From NCBI RefSeq assembly GCF_014196915.1, contig NZ_JACIEP010000006.1:1-64000 (forward strand): 64,000 nt of DNA, read 5' to 3'. Position numbers and translations under genes: made by a program. This document shows, one piece after another, positions 25,807 through 35,310 of the stretch. The first letter of the stretch is position 1; each line of letters opens with the position of its first letter. The notes under the pieces are model-generated. The model was not told the origin of the DNA. It did not search any database and saw only the letters and a list, made by a program, of their open reading frames with translations. Origin of the DNA: Dysgonomonas hofstadii (GTDB taxonomy: Bacteria; Bacteroidota; Bacteroidia; Bacteroidales; Dysgonomonadaceae).

Positions 25807-28776
25807 ATGAAAAAATACATATATATAATTTTCGGATTTTTGCTGTTATCCTTTCCCTTTGGCAAGGTGATGGGGCAAAATTGCGATTATACACTCGAGG
25901 TTTCTACTGCGCCATCCACTTGCCAGTCGAACGGAACGGTGACGGTAACCATAAAAGGCGAGATGAGCACCTTAAAAGACATAGACTATTCGCTGGAATC
26001 GGCTGGCTTCAATCAGTTGGCACAGAGTAGCAATGTATTCAACGGAGTGCCTTCCGGTACGTATACTGTCACTGTACGCGCATTTTGTGTCGATGGTGGT
26101 GCAGAGGTGGTAAAGATAGAAAAAAATGTGACGGTAGGCGGAAACTATCAGGTGCCGGTGTTAAGGTTAAGTACATCCGATTCACGTAAATCGTATGCAG
26201 AGTGTAATTCGGGTAAAATAGCCCTCGAGGTTGTCGGCGGTTCCGGCACTTTCACTTTCACTATCCTGTCGGCTCCGACAGGATCACCTACCGGGCTAGT
26301 TACCGCTACACGCAAAGGCACTACGAATATATACGACCTTACAGGTGAAAATTATCCTGCGGGAAGCTATCAGGTAGAGGTGGACGACGGTTGTTACACA
26401 GGTTCCCTGACATTTACCTTAGGTACGGTTACCGGGTTGCCTGACATTCCGGGCACTACGAATGAGGCATGGTATTTTGGGTATCCTACCGATGGTAATT
26501 GCAGTATTTTACCATATAGCCCATATGCTCCAAGTAGCTCTCTGACGGACTATTATCGTTATTATAGTGATGGATTGTATGAGTTAGCCGTTGCACCCGA
26601 AGGGGTTACACCTTCCGCCGGAGATTGGTTCACTTGGAAATCAAGTGAGTCAACCAACATAAACATATCCCCATATACCCTTGCTGATTTTTATGAGTCG
26701 CCCGTAGGTACTAAAAATTTATCTATATATATGCGTCTTAAGGGGTGTGCTACGGTTAATAAGTTTGAGAATATTAGATTCTCCAGCCGCATGTCCAGCA
26801 ATCGAGACCAAGAGTGTGATGGGGCTAAATTCACATTGGATCTTGCATATAATTATTCAAATACCACAAAGACGCTGGTTTGTTTTCCACTGTCGGTCAC
26901 AGTAACCAAAAGGATCGGTAGCACTATTGTATATACTCAAACGGGTATAAACGACATAACTGCTGCACGCAACGTTGTGTTTACATTGCCATATGATGCA
27001 AGTACTTATGATATAGAAGTAAGAGATGGCAGCAATAAAGTAATATCCAACAGTTTCTCTATATCAACTCCCACGGAAATTTCAGTAAGTAACCGAACCC
27101 TAATTGAATCACTGTATTGCGATTACTATACTTTTGGCTCTTATCCCAACTATATTGCTTGTTACCCCATTGAAGTAACTGCTATACACCCCACAACAGG
27201 TGCTACGCAAACAGGAACTATAGACGGACCAAATAAAGCAATCTCTCCGCGTTTAATACTTGATTATAACACAACATATAATCTGGAGTACAAGTTTACA
27301 AATGCGAACCCCGTACAGATCGTGAAAGCCACTGAGAGGAAAACTTCACCTATTTCCACTAGCTATACTTTTGGTATATCGCCTACTACATATTCTAATA
27401 CCACTAGTTATTACTGTACCGAAAACGGAGGATTTCTAACGCTCAAACCCGATAAATATTATCCGGTTGGAACCACCATTACCATTACTGGTCCTCCGGG
27501 ATATACAACACAAACGGTTACCACCACTTCTTCGAGTTCATCAGCAAGAGAAATGCCTTTTACTGTTTTACCTCCCGGTCACTATACGGCAACTATAGAC
27601 CAAGGTTGTGGTACCCCTATTGTAGTGGAAGCCGACTTCAATGGGATGTATGCGGTGAAGAATGATATCTTTACCTATACCAAAACAGAGGATGACTGTG
27701 CCGGTCTGAAGATAACCCCTGTCGGCACCCTTACATATCAGGGAATGGATGCCGATACTTACTACCGTATTACAAAAGGTCCGGACGGAGTGAATTACGA
27801 TAAGACTGTAAAGATACCCGGCGAGAGCTTCTTCATTACGGCTTCGGGTACTTATACACTGGGAATTATGACTCGTAATTTGCAGACTGGTTGTACCCTC
27901 AGAACGATAGATATAGAATGCGACGTACAGCAGTTCCAGCTAGACCCCAAAGAAACCAGTGCGTATGTTTGTGTGGGTGGCTATCAGGGTATAATACTGG
28001 CTAAGGCAATAGGCGGTTTCGGCTCAAATACCTACAGCTACGAATTGTGGGATGCCAACAATACAGCAAAAATAAACGAGGCTACACCAACTATACTCCC
28101 GGACGGCCGTGTACGCTTTGACTACGGAGCCGGAGGTGATACCTATACAGTGCGCTTTGAAGACGATTGTGGAAACAAATTTTCGCAAATTGTTACATTA
28201 GCCGATCTTAAAACCGCCCGTATCGTTTCAGGTACTACCGAAGTTTGCTCAGGTGATCCCATACAGCTCAACTGCCTTACTTTAGGGAATACCAAATATG
28301 AATGGACAGGGCCTAACGGCTTTACTTCAGACGAACAGAATCCCAATATACCCATTGCAGATGCAAGTATGAGTGGAGTATATAAGGTATCTGTAGAGCC
28401 GGAATTCTGCGGTGTTCCTGTAGAACAAGAGATAACCGTTAATGTTTATGGAGACCTTATACCGGCTGTTGCCAGCAACGTAAATGTATGTTCCAGATCA
28501 AGTGGTGTAAGTTTGGAGAGTATAACTACAGGAGGAAAAATCAGTAGCTATACCTATCAGTGGCAAACAAGTACCGACGGTATATCCGGTTGGACAGACA
28601 TAGCAGGAGCCACACAGGCTACATATACACCACCAACCACACAGCAAGGAACTTTCTATTTCCGAAAAGTGACTACGGATGTGTGTAGTACGGTTCCCAG
28701 CGGCGTTATAACTATAAATGTAGCGCCATGCTATATTCCTGTAAACCCTGATATCCAGATAAAAACAGAACGATAG
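25807..28776 (+). CDS. Large exported repeat/Ig-like surface protein
   Basis: The 989-residue protein has a signal peptide ending at VMGQ. The first 200 residues resemble SprB-type repeats (STCQSNGTVTVTIKGEMSTL, later VVGGSGTFTFTI). The C-terminal part carries Ig/PKD-like modules (GDPIQLNCLTLGNTKYEWTG near 817). A further Ig-like unit, SYTYQWQTSTDGISGWTDI near 916, is typical of adhesins. The protein ends CYIPVNPDIQIKTER. No type IX secretion C-terminal sorting domain is evident. It is probably an adhesin or matrix protein exposed at the cell surface. It is the last gene before a strong terminator. Confidence 0.82.
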   Translation: MKKYIYIIFGFLLLSFPFGKVMGQNCDYTLEVSTAPSTCQSNGTVTVTIKGEMSTLKDIDYSLESAGFNQLAQSSNVFNGVPSGTYTVTVRAFCVDGGAEVVKIEKNVTVGGNYQVPVLRLSTSDSRKSYAECNSGKIALEVVGGSGTFTFTILSAPTGSPTGLVTATRKGTTNIYDLTGENYPAGSYQVEVDDGCYTGSLTFTLGTVTGLPDIPGTTNEAWYFGYPTDGNCSILPYSPYAPSSSLTDYYRYYSDGLYELAVAPEGVTPSAGDWFTWKSSESTNINISPYTLADFYESPVGTKNLSIYMRLKGCATVNKFENIRFSSRMSSNRDQECDGAKFTLDLAYNYSNTTKTLVCFPLSVTVTKRIGSTIVYTQTGINDITAARNVVFTLPYDASTYDIEVRDGSNKVISNSFSISTPTEISVSNRTLIESLYCDYYTFGSYPNYIACYPIEVTAIHPTTGATQTGTIDGPNKAISPRLILDYNTTYNLEYKFTNANPVQIVKATERKTSPISTSYTFGISPTTYSNTTSYYCTENGGFLTLKPDKYYPVGTTITITGPPGYTTQTVTTTSSSSSAREMPFTVLPPGHYTATIDQGCGTPIVVEADFNGMYAVKNDIFTYTKTEDDCAGLKITPVGTLTYQGMDADTYYRITKGPDGVNYDKTVKIPGESFFITASGTYTLGIMTRNLQTGCTLRTIDIECDVQQFQLDPKETSAYVCVGGYQGIILAKAIGGFGSNTYSYELWDANNTAKINEATPTILPDGRVRFDYGAGGDTYTVRFEDDCGNKFSQIVTLADLKTARIVSGTTEVCSGDPIQLNCLTLGNTKYEWTGPNGFTSDEQNPNIPIADASMSGVYKVSVEPEFCGVPVEQEITVNVYGDLIPAVASNVNVCSRSSGVSLESITTGGKISSYTYQWQTSTDGISGWTDIAGATQATYTPPTTQQGTFYFRKVTTDVCSTVPSGVITINVAPCYIPVNPDIQIKTER

Positions 28777-28815
28777 GATATTGAGAATACTGATATCCAT
28801 TAATTTATAAATTGG

Positions 28816-28850
28816 CAGGAGTGTATGAACAATACACTCCTGTCTATTTT
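28816..28850 (+). terminator. Intrinsic terminator of the surface-protein operon
   Basis: A perfect 11-bp stem CAGGAGTGTAT/ATACACTCCTG with loop GAACA is followed by TCTATTTTC. Confidence 0.8.
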
Positions 28851-28921
28851 CTATCTCATACATTTTCAATTTAAAATGCCTTTTAATGTACTGCAATTGG
28901 TACAATATTCAAGTATTATAA

Positions 28922-29782
28922 TTGCAAAAATTAAATTACATATTCACGCCTTTTTATTGCATAATTACGCCAAAACTAAAAAATAATGTCCCTATATTTG
29001 CGGTCAGGAACAAACGTATAACGATAGGCGCGCATTGGGATAATGTGGACTGGAGTGTCATCGGCGCAGGATGGCGGCCGATAGAAGGGATATTCTACAA
29101 TTGGTATGCAGCAACAGGGCGTAGTTACAACGATAACCCTGACTCAGGTGTAGGGACATCAATACAGGAAGGAGCTAATGGAAATATAGGTAACGAACCG
29201 GCACAAAGACAAGGAATTTGTCCGAATGGCTGGTACCTGCCTACCGATAGAGAATGGAACCAGCTGGAACAGTACGTCTATGAAAATATAACTACAGGAC
29301 AATATAAAACAGTATACGATGCGGTAGACCAGGCAGCCTGGGCCAGTCAAATATCTTCTACTCCATGGCAGACGACATGGAACACAACTGCCGGACAAAG
29401 AGGTGGGCCAATAGATAATCACCACATAGGACATGGCGGTGCTATGAAAGACATATGTCCGCCCACAGCTTCAGATGGAAACAAAACCGTATTCTCATAT
29501 ATTCAGGGATCAATAGGATACAGTTCGGAACTTTATCTGGGAGGGTTCAACGCCATCGCAGTTGGCAGGATCAAAGCGACAACAGACAATTCCACTGATG
29601 AATATGCAAGAAGGATGATACATCTTGCCCGTGCTTACAATGTTAATTATTGGACAAGTGCACAGAACAACAACATCGGATCTGCCTGGATGCGTGATTT
29701 CAACACTGCCTATGGAAGTGTGAACAGAACGGCTTATGTAAAAACAAATTTATTATCAGTACGCTGTAAGAAAAAAGACTAA
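28922..29782 (+). pseudogene. FISUMP-domain surface protein fragment without an evident start
   Basis: The open frame encodes a FISUMP (Fibrobacter succinogenes major paralogous) domain: WRPIEGIFYNWYAATGRSY, GICPNGWYLPTDREWNQLE, and NYWTSAQNNN, ending LLSVRCKK. Full-length relatives have a signal peptide and N-terminal adhesin modules. Here there is none, no ATG or GTG lies in frame before the domain, and only a TTG at 28922 could start it. A terminator lies just upstream and no promoter is seen. It is best read as a 5'-truncated gene, possibly a silent cassette for the cluster upstream. Translation from an unusual start cannot be excluded. Confidence 0.6.
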
Positions 29783-29812
29783 TTCAGTTCATAATAAAAA
29801 TACTATTCTAGC

Positions 29813-29852
29813 AAGAGAGAGCCCGCATCGGATTGATACGGGCTCTCTTTTA
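29813..29852. terminator. Intrinsic terminator after the FISUMP fragment
   Basis: AAGAGAGAGCCCG pairs almost perfectly with CGGGCTCTCTTTT around a 13-base loop. It lies between convergent units and may also serve the sigma-factor gene on the minus strand. Confidence 0.82.
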
Positions 29853-29875
29853 TTATATAATAATGTATTATTTTT

Positions 29876-30466
29876 TCAAAGAGTCAAAACTATATTGTTT
29901 TCATCAGCCATGCGACGCATATTCAATATAGCATAACGCATACGCCCCAATGCCGTATTTATACTTACTCCGGTTTGCTCGGCGATTTCCTTGAAACTTA
30001 AATCCTGATAATAGCGCATCTCAAGCACTTCTTTCTGATTATCGGGAAGATAAGACACCAGTTTGCGGATATCCGATGTTATTTGCTTTTTCACCAGATA
30101 ATCTTCGATAGTGCCGTCGCATAGCGTAGGGTTGTTCAGCAGGTCGACGGGAGCCTCGTCATTCGACACCGTATTTTCATTTTTTTCCTGACGAAAATGG
30201 TCTATAATCAGATTATGGGCTATACGTGAGATCCAGGCACGAAACTTGCCGTTTTCGGTATATCGCCCCTGCTTGATCGTCATAATAGCTTTTATAAAAG
30301 TTTCCTGAAAAATATCCTCGGCCAGTTCCCTGTTGCGCACAGTAAAACATATGTAGTTAAATACGCTTTGTTTGTGGCGCATAAGTAGTATATCAAAAGC
30401 AAGATTGTTGCCATCAGAATAATCTTTAACCAACTGCTCGTCGGTCATAGTTATTAATGTTTCCAT
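29876..30466 (-). CDS. ECF-type RNA polymerase sigma factor
   Basis: The 196-residue protein has sigma region 2 (about 25-95, with LAEDIFQETFIKAI and the -10-binding FRAWISRIAHNLIIDHFR) and region 4 (about 130-190, with LPDNQKEVLEMRYYQDLSF and EIAEQTGVSINTALGRMRYA). This is the layout of extracytoplasmic-function sigma factors. No anti-sigma factor gene is adjacent on either side, so its regulation and regulon cannot be deduced. It is monocistronic. Confidence 0.95.
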   Translation of the reverse strand: METLITMTDEQLVKDYSDGNNLAFDILLMRHKQSVFNYICFTVRNRELAEDIFQETFIKAIMTIKQGRYTENGKFRAWISRIAHNLIIDHFRQEKNENTVSNDEAPVDLLNNPTLCDGTIEDYLVKKQITSDIRKLVSYLPDNQKEVLEMRYYQDLSFKEIAEQTGVSINTALGRMRYAILNMRRMADENNIVLTL

Positions 30467-30639
30467 TATCTCTTATATTTAAAATTTCAAAAGAGTAATG
30501 ATTATTCTATAGGCTTATAATTTTGAGGTTTATATTATAATAACATCGTTAGTAATGCAAATAAAGAATAAATTTATGAAAGATACAAGAAGCAAAGGAT
30601 TATTTAACAATGGTGTAGCGTTTTACTTAATTTTATTAT

Positions 30640-30675
30640 AAACAGAAACAGAGCCCTCTTTCGGGAGAGCCCTGT
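30640..30675 (-). terminator. Intrinsic terminator of aqpZ
   Basis: Read on the minus strand, ACAGGGCTCT pairs with AGGGCTCTGT (10 bp, two G.U) around CCCGAAAG and is followed by TTCTGTTT. Confidence 0.6.
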
Positions 30676-30695
30676 CGAATATATAATGCTAAATC

Positions 30696-31397
30696 TTATT
30701 CTTTATCTGTGTCTACAGCTTTCCATACCAAAGCAGAAAGGGCGGCTCCGATAAACGGACCTACAATAAATATCCATAGCTGTGAGAGAGCCTCACCACC
30801 CTGGAAAATAGCAGGGCCGATACTACGTGCAGGGTTTACCGATGTTCCTGTAAGAGGGATACATACAATGTGAACCAAGACAAGAGAAAGACCTATTGCC
30901 AGTCCGGCAAAGTTTCCTGCTCCATTTTTAGATGTAGTACCCAGAACCACTAAAACAAACACAAATGTAAAAATGATTTCTGCCAGCAATCCTCCTGTAA
31001 GGCTAACCCCTGGCTGCAATCCGTTTGCTCCGGTAGTTGTCGCAAAAACTCCGTCCTTTGCTATGTAAGATGCCGACCCTGCATCTATCGACGATACAAT
31101 AGCATACAGAATAGTAGCTCCTATTATAGCTCCTATCACCTGAAACAACATATACATTCCGGCATCTTTCGCCGACATTCTTTTTGATAGAAATACCCCT
31201 AATGTAATAGCCGGATTGATATGACAACCCGAAACTTTACCAATTGTGTATGCCATAGCTACAACCGATAGACCGAAACCAAATGCTACCGTAAGGACCT
31301 GTGCTGTAGTACCTACTCCCCAATTGAAAATAGCGCTACCGCATCCCATAAGAACCAGAACCATAGTTCCGATCATTTCTGCTAAATACTTTTTCAT
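30696..31397 (-). CDS. aqpZ: Aquaporin Z-type water channel
   Basis: The 233-residue protein has six membrane helices and both pore motifs: GCHINPAITLG near 63-73 and GTSVNPARSIGPA near 184-196. The start MKKYLAEMIGTMVLVLMGCGSA is typical of AqpZ. The narrow selectivity-filter pattern with Arg after the second NPA supports water rather than glycerol transport. It is monocistronic, with a terminator directly downstream. Confidence 0.93.
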   Translation of the reverse strand: MKKYLAEMIGTMVLVLMGCGSAIFNWGVGTTAQVLTVAFGFGLSVVAMAYTIGKVSGCHINPAITLGVFLSKRMSAKDAGMYMLFQVIGAIIGATILYAIVSSIDAGSASYIAKDGVFATTTGANGLQPGVSLTGGLLAEIIFTFVFVLVVLGTTSKNGAGNFAGLAIGLSLVLVHIVCIPLTGTSVNPARSIGPAIFQGGEALSQLWIFIVGPFIGAALSALVWKAVDTDKE

Positions 31398-31543
31398 TGA
31401 TTTTATTTTTTAATTAAACATTTGTTTTGTAAGATGTGCTTTATTATTATAGTTTCGCTAAACGAAGGTATAATAAAATCAGGTAAATTTATATAAAAAG
31501 CACTTTTTTTATTATTTCCTCATTTTTAATATCTCTCATTAAT

Positions 31544-31551
31544 TATATTTG
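31544..31551 (+). promoter_or_regulatory. Promoter -7 box (TATATTTG)
   Basis: This exact TAnnTTTG match lies 28 bases before the ATG at 31579. Confidence 0.6.
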
Positions 31552-31578
31552 CATTGTCAATTTCTTAATCTAAATAAC

Positions 31579-32088
31579 ATGAAAAAAGCACTTTTTGTTG
31601 TTGTAACGTCCATTTTTTTTAGCTTCTCAATTTCAGCACAGGATTATAACGTTCCCAGGAACTATAAGTTTGATAATAAAGAAGACTATTCTGCGTACGA
31701 ACCCGAGGTAAAAGAAACAATAAACTGGATACTGCAAACACCCTTAGGCAAAGAGGAATCGAAGAGGAAAGATGCCAATACGTTTCTTATCGCATGGCTT
31801 ACCGGCTCACCGGCTGTCAGCGTCGATGTCAATACTGACTTCATTACTTTTTTCAAAGCCAATGCCGAGTTGCTTGTGATCTACATCGCAGGATGGACTA
31901 AATATTCTTTAGAGAACAATTATTCAAAAGACAAATTGCAGGGCTATAAAGCCGGAATAGAAGCCTCTGTGGAATTTTATAAGAAAAACAAAAGTTACCT
32001 GAAAAAGGATAAAGAAATAGAGAAGTTTGAAAAACTGATAGAAAAGGGTAAATTAGAAGAAGAAATAAAGAAAAAACTCAAATTATGA
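31579..32088 (+). CDS. Exported hypothetical protein, first gene of a two-gene operon
   Basis: The 169-residue product has a signal peptide (MKKALFVVVTSIFFSFSISAQ). The rest is helical, with a Lys/Glu-rich C-terminus (about 125-169) likely to form a coiled coil. The ATG at 31579 is chosen because an upstream frame extension would place ten residues before the signal peptide and overlap the promoter. No known domain is recognised. The stop overlaps the next start (ATGA), so it is coupled to the ABM-fold lipoprotein. Confidence 0.75.
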   Translation: MKKALFVVVTSIFFSFSISAQDYNVPRNYKFDNKEDYSAYEPEVKETINWILQTPLGKEESKRKDANTFLIAWLTGSPAVSVDVNTDFITFFKANAELLVIYIAGWTKYSLENNYSKDKLQGYKAGIEASVEFYKKNKSYLKKDKEIEKFEKLIEKGKLEEEIKKKLKL

Positions 32089-32498
32089 AAAGAATTATGT
32101 TAAGCGCCTTTATTGGCCTGTTATCATTCACGGCATGTAATCAAAAAACAAATACTGATACTAATAATATTATTGTGGAAAGAACCGATATTATTGAAGA
32201 ACGCACTGGCGACGAATTGAAAATCGTGGCTATATCAACTGTCAAACCAGAAGCAATACAAAAAATATTACCATTATATCAGGCTTTGGTTACAGGTAGT
32301 CAGGAAGAAGATGGATGTATATCCTATAATCTGCATCAGGATATCAACGATTCTACTAAATTTGTAATGCTCGAAGAATGGAAATCGCAGGAAGCCATAA
32401 ATTTCCATAACAACACCAAACACTACAAAGCATTTAAGGAAGCATCGAAAGGTATGGTTGAAAAATCGGAAGTTAGTATTCTGAAGTTAGTCTATTAA
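32085..32498 (+). CDS. ABM-fold (quinol monooxygenase-like) lipoprotein
   Basis: The 137-residue product starts with a lipoprotein signal (LLSFTAC, Cys at 18). Residues 43-137 form an antibiotic-biosynthesis-monooxygenase (dimeric alpha-beta barrel) domain, with ISYNLHQDINDSTKFVMLEEW. It is a close relative of the cytoplasmic protein at 32634. Secreted or membrane-anchored forms of this family are less common. A function in quinone or small-aromatic chemistry is only inferred from the fold. Confidence 0.82.
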   Translation: MKRIMLSAFIGLLSFTACNQKTNTDTNNIIVERTDIIEERTGDELKIVAISTVKPEAIQKILPLYQALVTGSQEEDGCISYNLHQDINDSTKFVMLEEWKSQEAINFHNNTKHYKAFKEASKGMVEKSEVSILKLVY

Positions 32499-32522
32499 TA
32501 GAATAACCCTGCCACTATATAT

Positions 32523-32558
32523 AAGGAGAAAAAGGAAACGTTTTCTCCTTTTCTTTTT
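32523..32558 (+). terminator. Intrinsic terminator between the ABM paralogues
   Basis: A 10-bp stem AAGGAGAAAA/TTTTCTCCTT with an 8-base loop is followed by TTCTTTTTC. Confidence 0.75.
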
Positions 32559-32591
32559 CTATATCTTAGCAACAAACACAAATAAAATCAA

Positions 32592-32599
32592 TATTTTTG
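32592..32599 (+). promoter_or_regulatory. Promoter -7 box (TATTTTTG)
   Basis: This TAnnTTTG match lies 35 bases before the start at 32634. Confidence 0.55.
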
Positions 32600-32633
32600 T
32601 ATCCTTAAAATATAACTTAAAACAACAAAGGCT

Positions 32634-32924
32634 ATGATGGAATTGAAGATCGTTGCAGTTATTGTAGTGAAAGCTGCTTATCAGGAAGAATTGGAAAAAG
32701 TGTTTCGCACAGTTGTAGATGGCACCCGCAAAGAAGCAGGAAATGTTTCGTATGATCTGCATCAGGATTGTAAAGACCCGCTAAAATATACAATCCTTGA
32801 AGTATGGAAATCGCAGCAGGCTATCGATGAGCACAACAAAAGTGACCACTTCAAAGCTTTTGTTGCCGGAATAGAAGGCAAAGTTGAAAGCCTCACCGTA
32901 GACGTTATGAAACAGATTTACTAA
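32634..32924 (+). CDS. Putative quinol monooxygenase (ABM domain), cytoplasmic
   Basis: The 96-residue protein is a single antibiotic-biosynthesis-monooxygenase domain of the YgiN type. It begins [12 protein letters not shown] and carries [21 protein letters not shown], then [10 protein letters not shown]. It has no signal peptide. About half of its residues match the domain of the lipoprotein upstream, so the two are tandem paralogues with different locations. Either of the first two ATG codons (32634 or 32637) could be used. aspS starts 22 bases after the stop, so read-through is possible. Confidence 0.85.
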   Translation: MMELKIVAVIVVKAAYQEELEKVFRTVVDGTRKEAGNVSYDLHQDCKDPLKYTILEVWKSQQAIDEHNKSDHFKAFVAGIEGKVESLTVDVMKQIY

Positions 32925-32946
32925 GAATATAATATATATAATAAAT

Positions 32947-34701
32947 ATGTACAGAGATCACACTTGTGGCGAACTTACCATAAAGAATGCAGAGCAGAAT
33001 GTAATATTGGCAGGATGGATACATGCTATCCGTAAATTAGGCGGCGGCGTGACTTTTATCGATCTGCGCGACCGTTACGGTATCACCCAGTTATCATTCA
33101 GCAAAGATATCAATAACGACCTTTACGAACAGGCCAATAAGCTTGGACGTGAATATGTACTTCAGGTAAGCGGAATGGTCAAAGAGCGTTCCAACAAGAA
33201 TATGAACAGGACGACAGGAGAAATTGAGATCATCGTGGAAAAACTGACTGTACTCAACACATCCGAAACCCCGCCTTTCACCATCGAAGATAATACTGAT
33301 GGAGGGGATGATGTCCGCATGAAATACCGTTATCTGGATCTGCGCCGTGATACTGTACGTAAAAATCTGGAATTGCGCCATAAAATAGCGTTTGAAACAC
33401 GCCGCTATCTGGACGAACGCCAGTTTCTGGAAGTGGAAACACCTATTCTTGTAGGTTCTACTCCTGAAGGAGCGCGCGACTTCGTCGTACCATCCCGTAT
33501 GAATCCGGGAGAGTTCTATGCCCTACCCCAATCACCCCAGCTATTGAAACAGTTGCTGATGGTGTCGGGTTTCGACCGTTATTTCCAGATTGTGAAATGT
33601 TTCCGTGATGAAGACTTGCGTGCTGACCGCCAGCCGGAATTCACACAGATAGATTGCGAGATGTCCTTCGTTAATCAGGAAGACGTACTTAATATGTTCG
33701 AAGGGCTGACAAAACACCTCTTCAAAGTAGTAAAAGGTATTGATCTACCGGATTTTCCGCGCATGACTTATACGCATGCTATGAAATATTATGGTTCCGA
33801 TAAACCGGACACCCGTTTCGGCATGGAGTTCGTTGAGATCAAAGACCTGACCACAGGTAAAGACTTCGTCGTATTTGACTCTTCCGAATATGTGGGTGCT
33901 ATCTGTGCTAAAGGCGCAGCATCATACACCCGCAAACAACTGGACGAACTCACCAACTTTGTTAAACGCCCACAGATAGGAGCCAAAGGCCTTGTATATG
34001 CCCGTTATGAAGCAGATGGCACATTGAAATCGTCTGTTGATAAATTCTACTCGCCGGAAGACCTCAAAAAATGGGCTGACCGCTGCCAGGCAGAACCGGG
34101 AGACCTTATCCTCATCATCTGCGGAGAAACAGAGAAAGCGCAAAAACAATTGTGTGAACTTCGCCTCGAAGTGGGAGAACAACTCGGACTTCGTAATAAG
34201 AATACCTTTAACTGCCTTTGGGTAATCGATTTCCCTCTGTTGGAAAAAGACGAGGAATTAGGCCGTTACTTTGCAAAGCATCATCCGTTCACCAGTCCTA
34301 AAGAAGAAGATATTCCTCTGTTGGATACTGATCCGGGAGCAGTGCGTGCCAATGCTTACGATATGGTTATCAATGGTGTTGAAGTGGGCGGCGGTTCTCT
34401 CCGTATCTATAACAGCCAGTTGCAGAATAAGATGTTCCATGTTTTAGGATTTACCGAAGAAAAAGCCCAGGCTCAGTTCGGATTCCTGATGAACGCCTTT
34501 AAATATGGTGCTCCTCCTCATGCAGGTATAGCGTTCGGGCTCGACCGTGTTGTCTCTATATTTGCCGGTCTGGACAGTATCCGCGACTGCATCGCTTTCC
34601 CTAAAAACAATTCGGGACGTGATGTAATGCTCGATGCTCCGTCTCTATTAGATCAGGCACAACTGGATGAACTGAATCTGAAAGTGGAGATAAAAGAGTA
34701 A
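32947..34701 (+). CDS. aspS: Aspartyl-tRNA synthetase
   Basis: The 584-residue enzyme charges tRNA-Asp. It has the N-terminal OB-fold anticodon-binding domain (about 1-105, with [25 protein letters not shown]). The class II catalytic core follows: motif 2 is [20 protein letters not shown] near 220-239, and motif 3 includes AFGLDRVV near 531. The GAD insertion domain lies between about 280 and 420. The length is normal for bacterial AspRS. A GyrI-like gene starts 7 bases after the stop. Confidence 0.98.
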   Translation: MYRDHTCGELTIKNAEQNVILAGWIHAIRKLGGGVTFIDLRDRYGITQLSFSKDINNDLYEQANKLGREYVLQVSGMVKERSNKNMNRTTGEIEIIVEKLTVLNTSETPPFTIEDNTDGGDDVRMKYRYLDLRRDTVRKNLELRHKIAFETRRYLDERQFLEVETPILVGSTPEGARDFVVPSRMNPGEFYALPQSPQLLKQLLMVSGFDRYFQIVKCFRDEDLRADRQPEFTQIDCEMSFVNQEDVLNMFEGLTKHLFKVVKGIDLPDFPRMTYTHAMKYYGSDKPDTRFGMEFVEIKDLTTGKDFVVFDSSEYVGAICAKGAASYTRKQLDELTNFVKRPQIGAKGLVYARYEADGTLKSSVDKFYSPEDLKKWADRCQAEPGDLILIICGETEKAQKQLCELRLEVGEQLGLRNKNTFNCLWVIDFPLLEKDEELGRYFAKHHPFTSPKEEDIPLLDTDPGAVRANAYDMVINGVEVGGGSLRIYNSQLQNKMFHVLGFTEEKAQAQFGFLMNAFKYGAPPHAGIAFGLDRVVSIFAGLDSIRDCIAFPKNNSGRDVMLDAPSLLDQAQLDELNLKVEIKE

Positions 34702-34708
34702 TGCCCCG

Positions 34709-35269
34709 ATGAAGAAACTGGTAAAGATACTTTTTGTAATCGTTGTAGCATTTGTGGTTATCATTACAGCTGTATATGCCTATTATGGAGGATTCAAGTC
34801 TATTGATCTCAAAATAGAAGAAACCGGAGGTGAGATCTTTGTTTATTCGGATATGACAGGTGATTATAATCAAAGCCCCGTTTATATGGACAGTGTATAT
34901 TACTTCTTGTTGAATGATCTGAATATAGCTACAACAAAGGGAGTCGGCATATATTATGATAATCCGCAACAAGTGGAAACCAGTAAACTCCGCTCCGAGA
35001 TAGGTTGTTTTTTGGATTCTCCGGTAGATAGTATTCAAATGGCTAAAATCTCTGAAAAGTTCAGGATAAAAGAAATAGCCAAAGGACAATATCTTACCAC
35101 CGAGTTTCCAAATAAAGGCATGTTATCAATTATAGTAGGAATTATCAAGGTTTATCCTGCAATGACAAAGTTCATGGAAGAAAATGGCTATAAAGATCAG
35201 AGTCCTGTAACGGAGATATACGACGAGCCAACCAAAACAATTATATACAGAAAAGAGATCAAAAACTAG
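34709..35269 (+). CDS. Membrane-anchored GyrI-like small-molecule-binding protein
   Basis: The 186-residue product has an N-terminal membrane helix (LVKILFVIVVAFVVIITAVY). Residues 35-186 resemble a GyrI/effector-binding domain (GVGIYYDNPQQVETSKLRSE, GQYLTTEFPNKGMLS, PVTEIYDEPT). Such domains bind hydrophobic or cationic ligands. The membrane anchor with an external domain is common in Bacteroidetes relatives. It probably shares the aspS transcript (7-base gap), but no functional link is known. Confidence 0.78.
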   Translation: MKKLVKILFVIVVAFVVIITAVYAYYGGFKSIDLKIEETGGEIFVYSDMTGDYNQSPVYMDSVYYFLLNDLNIATTKGVGIYYDNPQQVETSKLRSEIGCFLDSPVDSIQMAKISEKFRIKEIAKGQYLTTEFPNKGMLSIIVGIIKVYPAMTKFMEENGYKDQSPVTEIYDEPTKTIIYRKEIKN

Positions 35270-35273
35270 GTAG

Positions 35274-35304
35274 AAAAGGAGGATTTAATTGATCCTCCTT
35301 TTTC
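35274..35304. terminator. Bidirectional terminator between the GyrI-like and aldo/keto reductase genes
   Basis: An 11-bp stem AAAAGGAGGAT/ATCCTCCTTTT with a 7-base loop and T5 lies between convergent genes. The A-rich left arm gives a T tract on the minus strand. Confidence 0.82.
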
Positions 35305-35310
35305 GTTTTA

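Noticed and set aside
25807-28776. Type IX secretion sorting domain at the end of the large surface protein
   Set aside because: The C-terminus (CYIPVNPDIQIKTER) lacks the beta-rich sorting-domain motifs.
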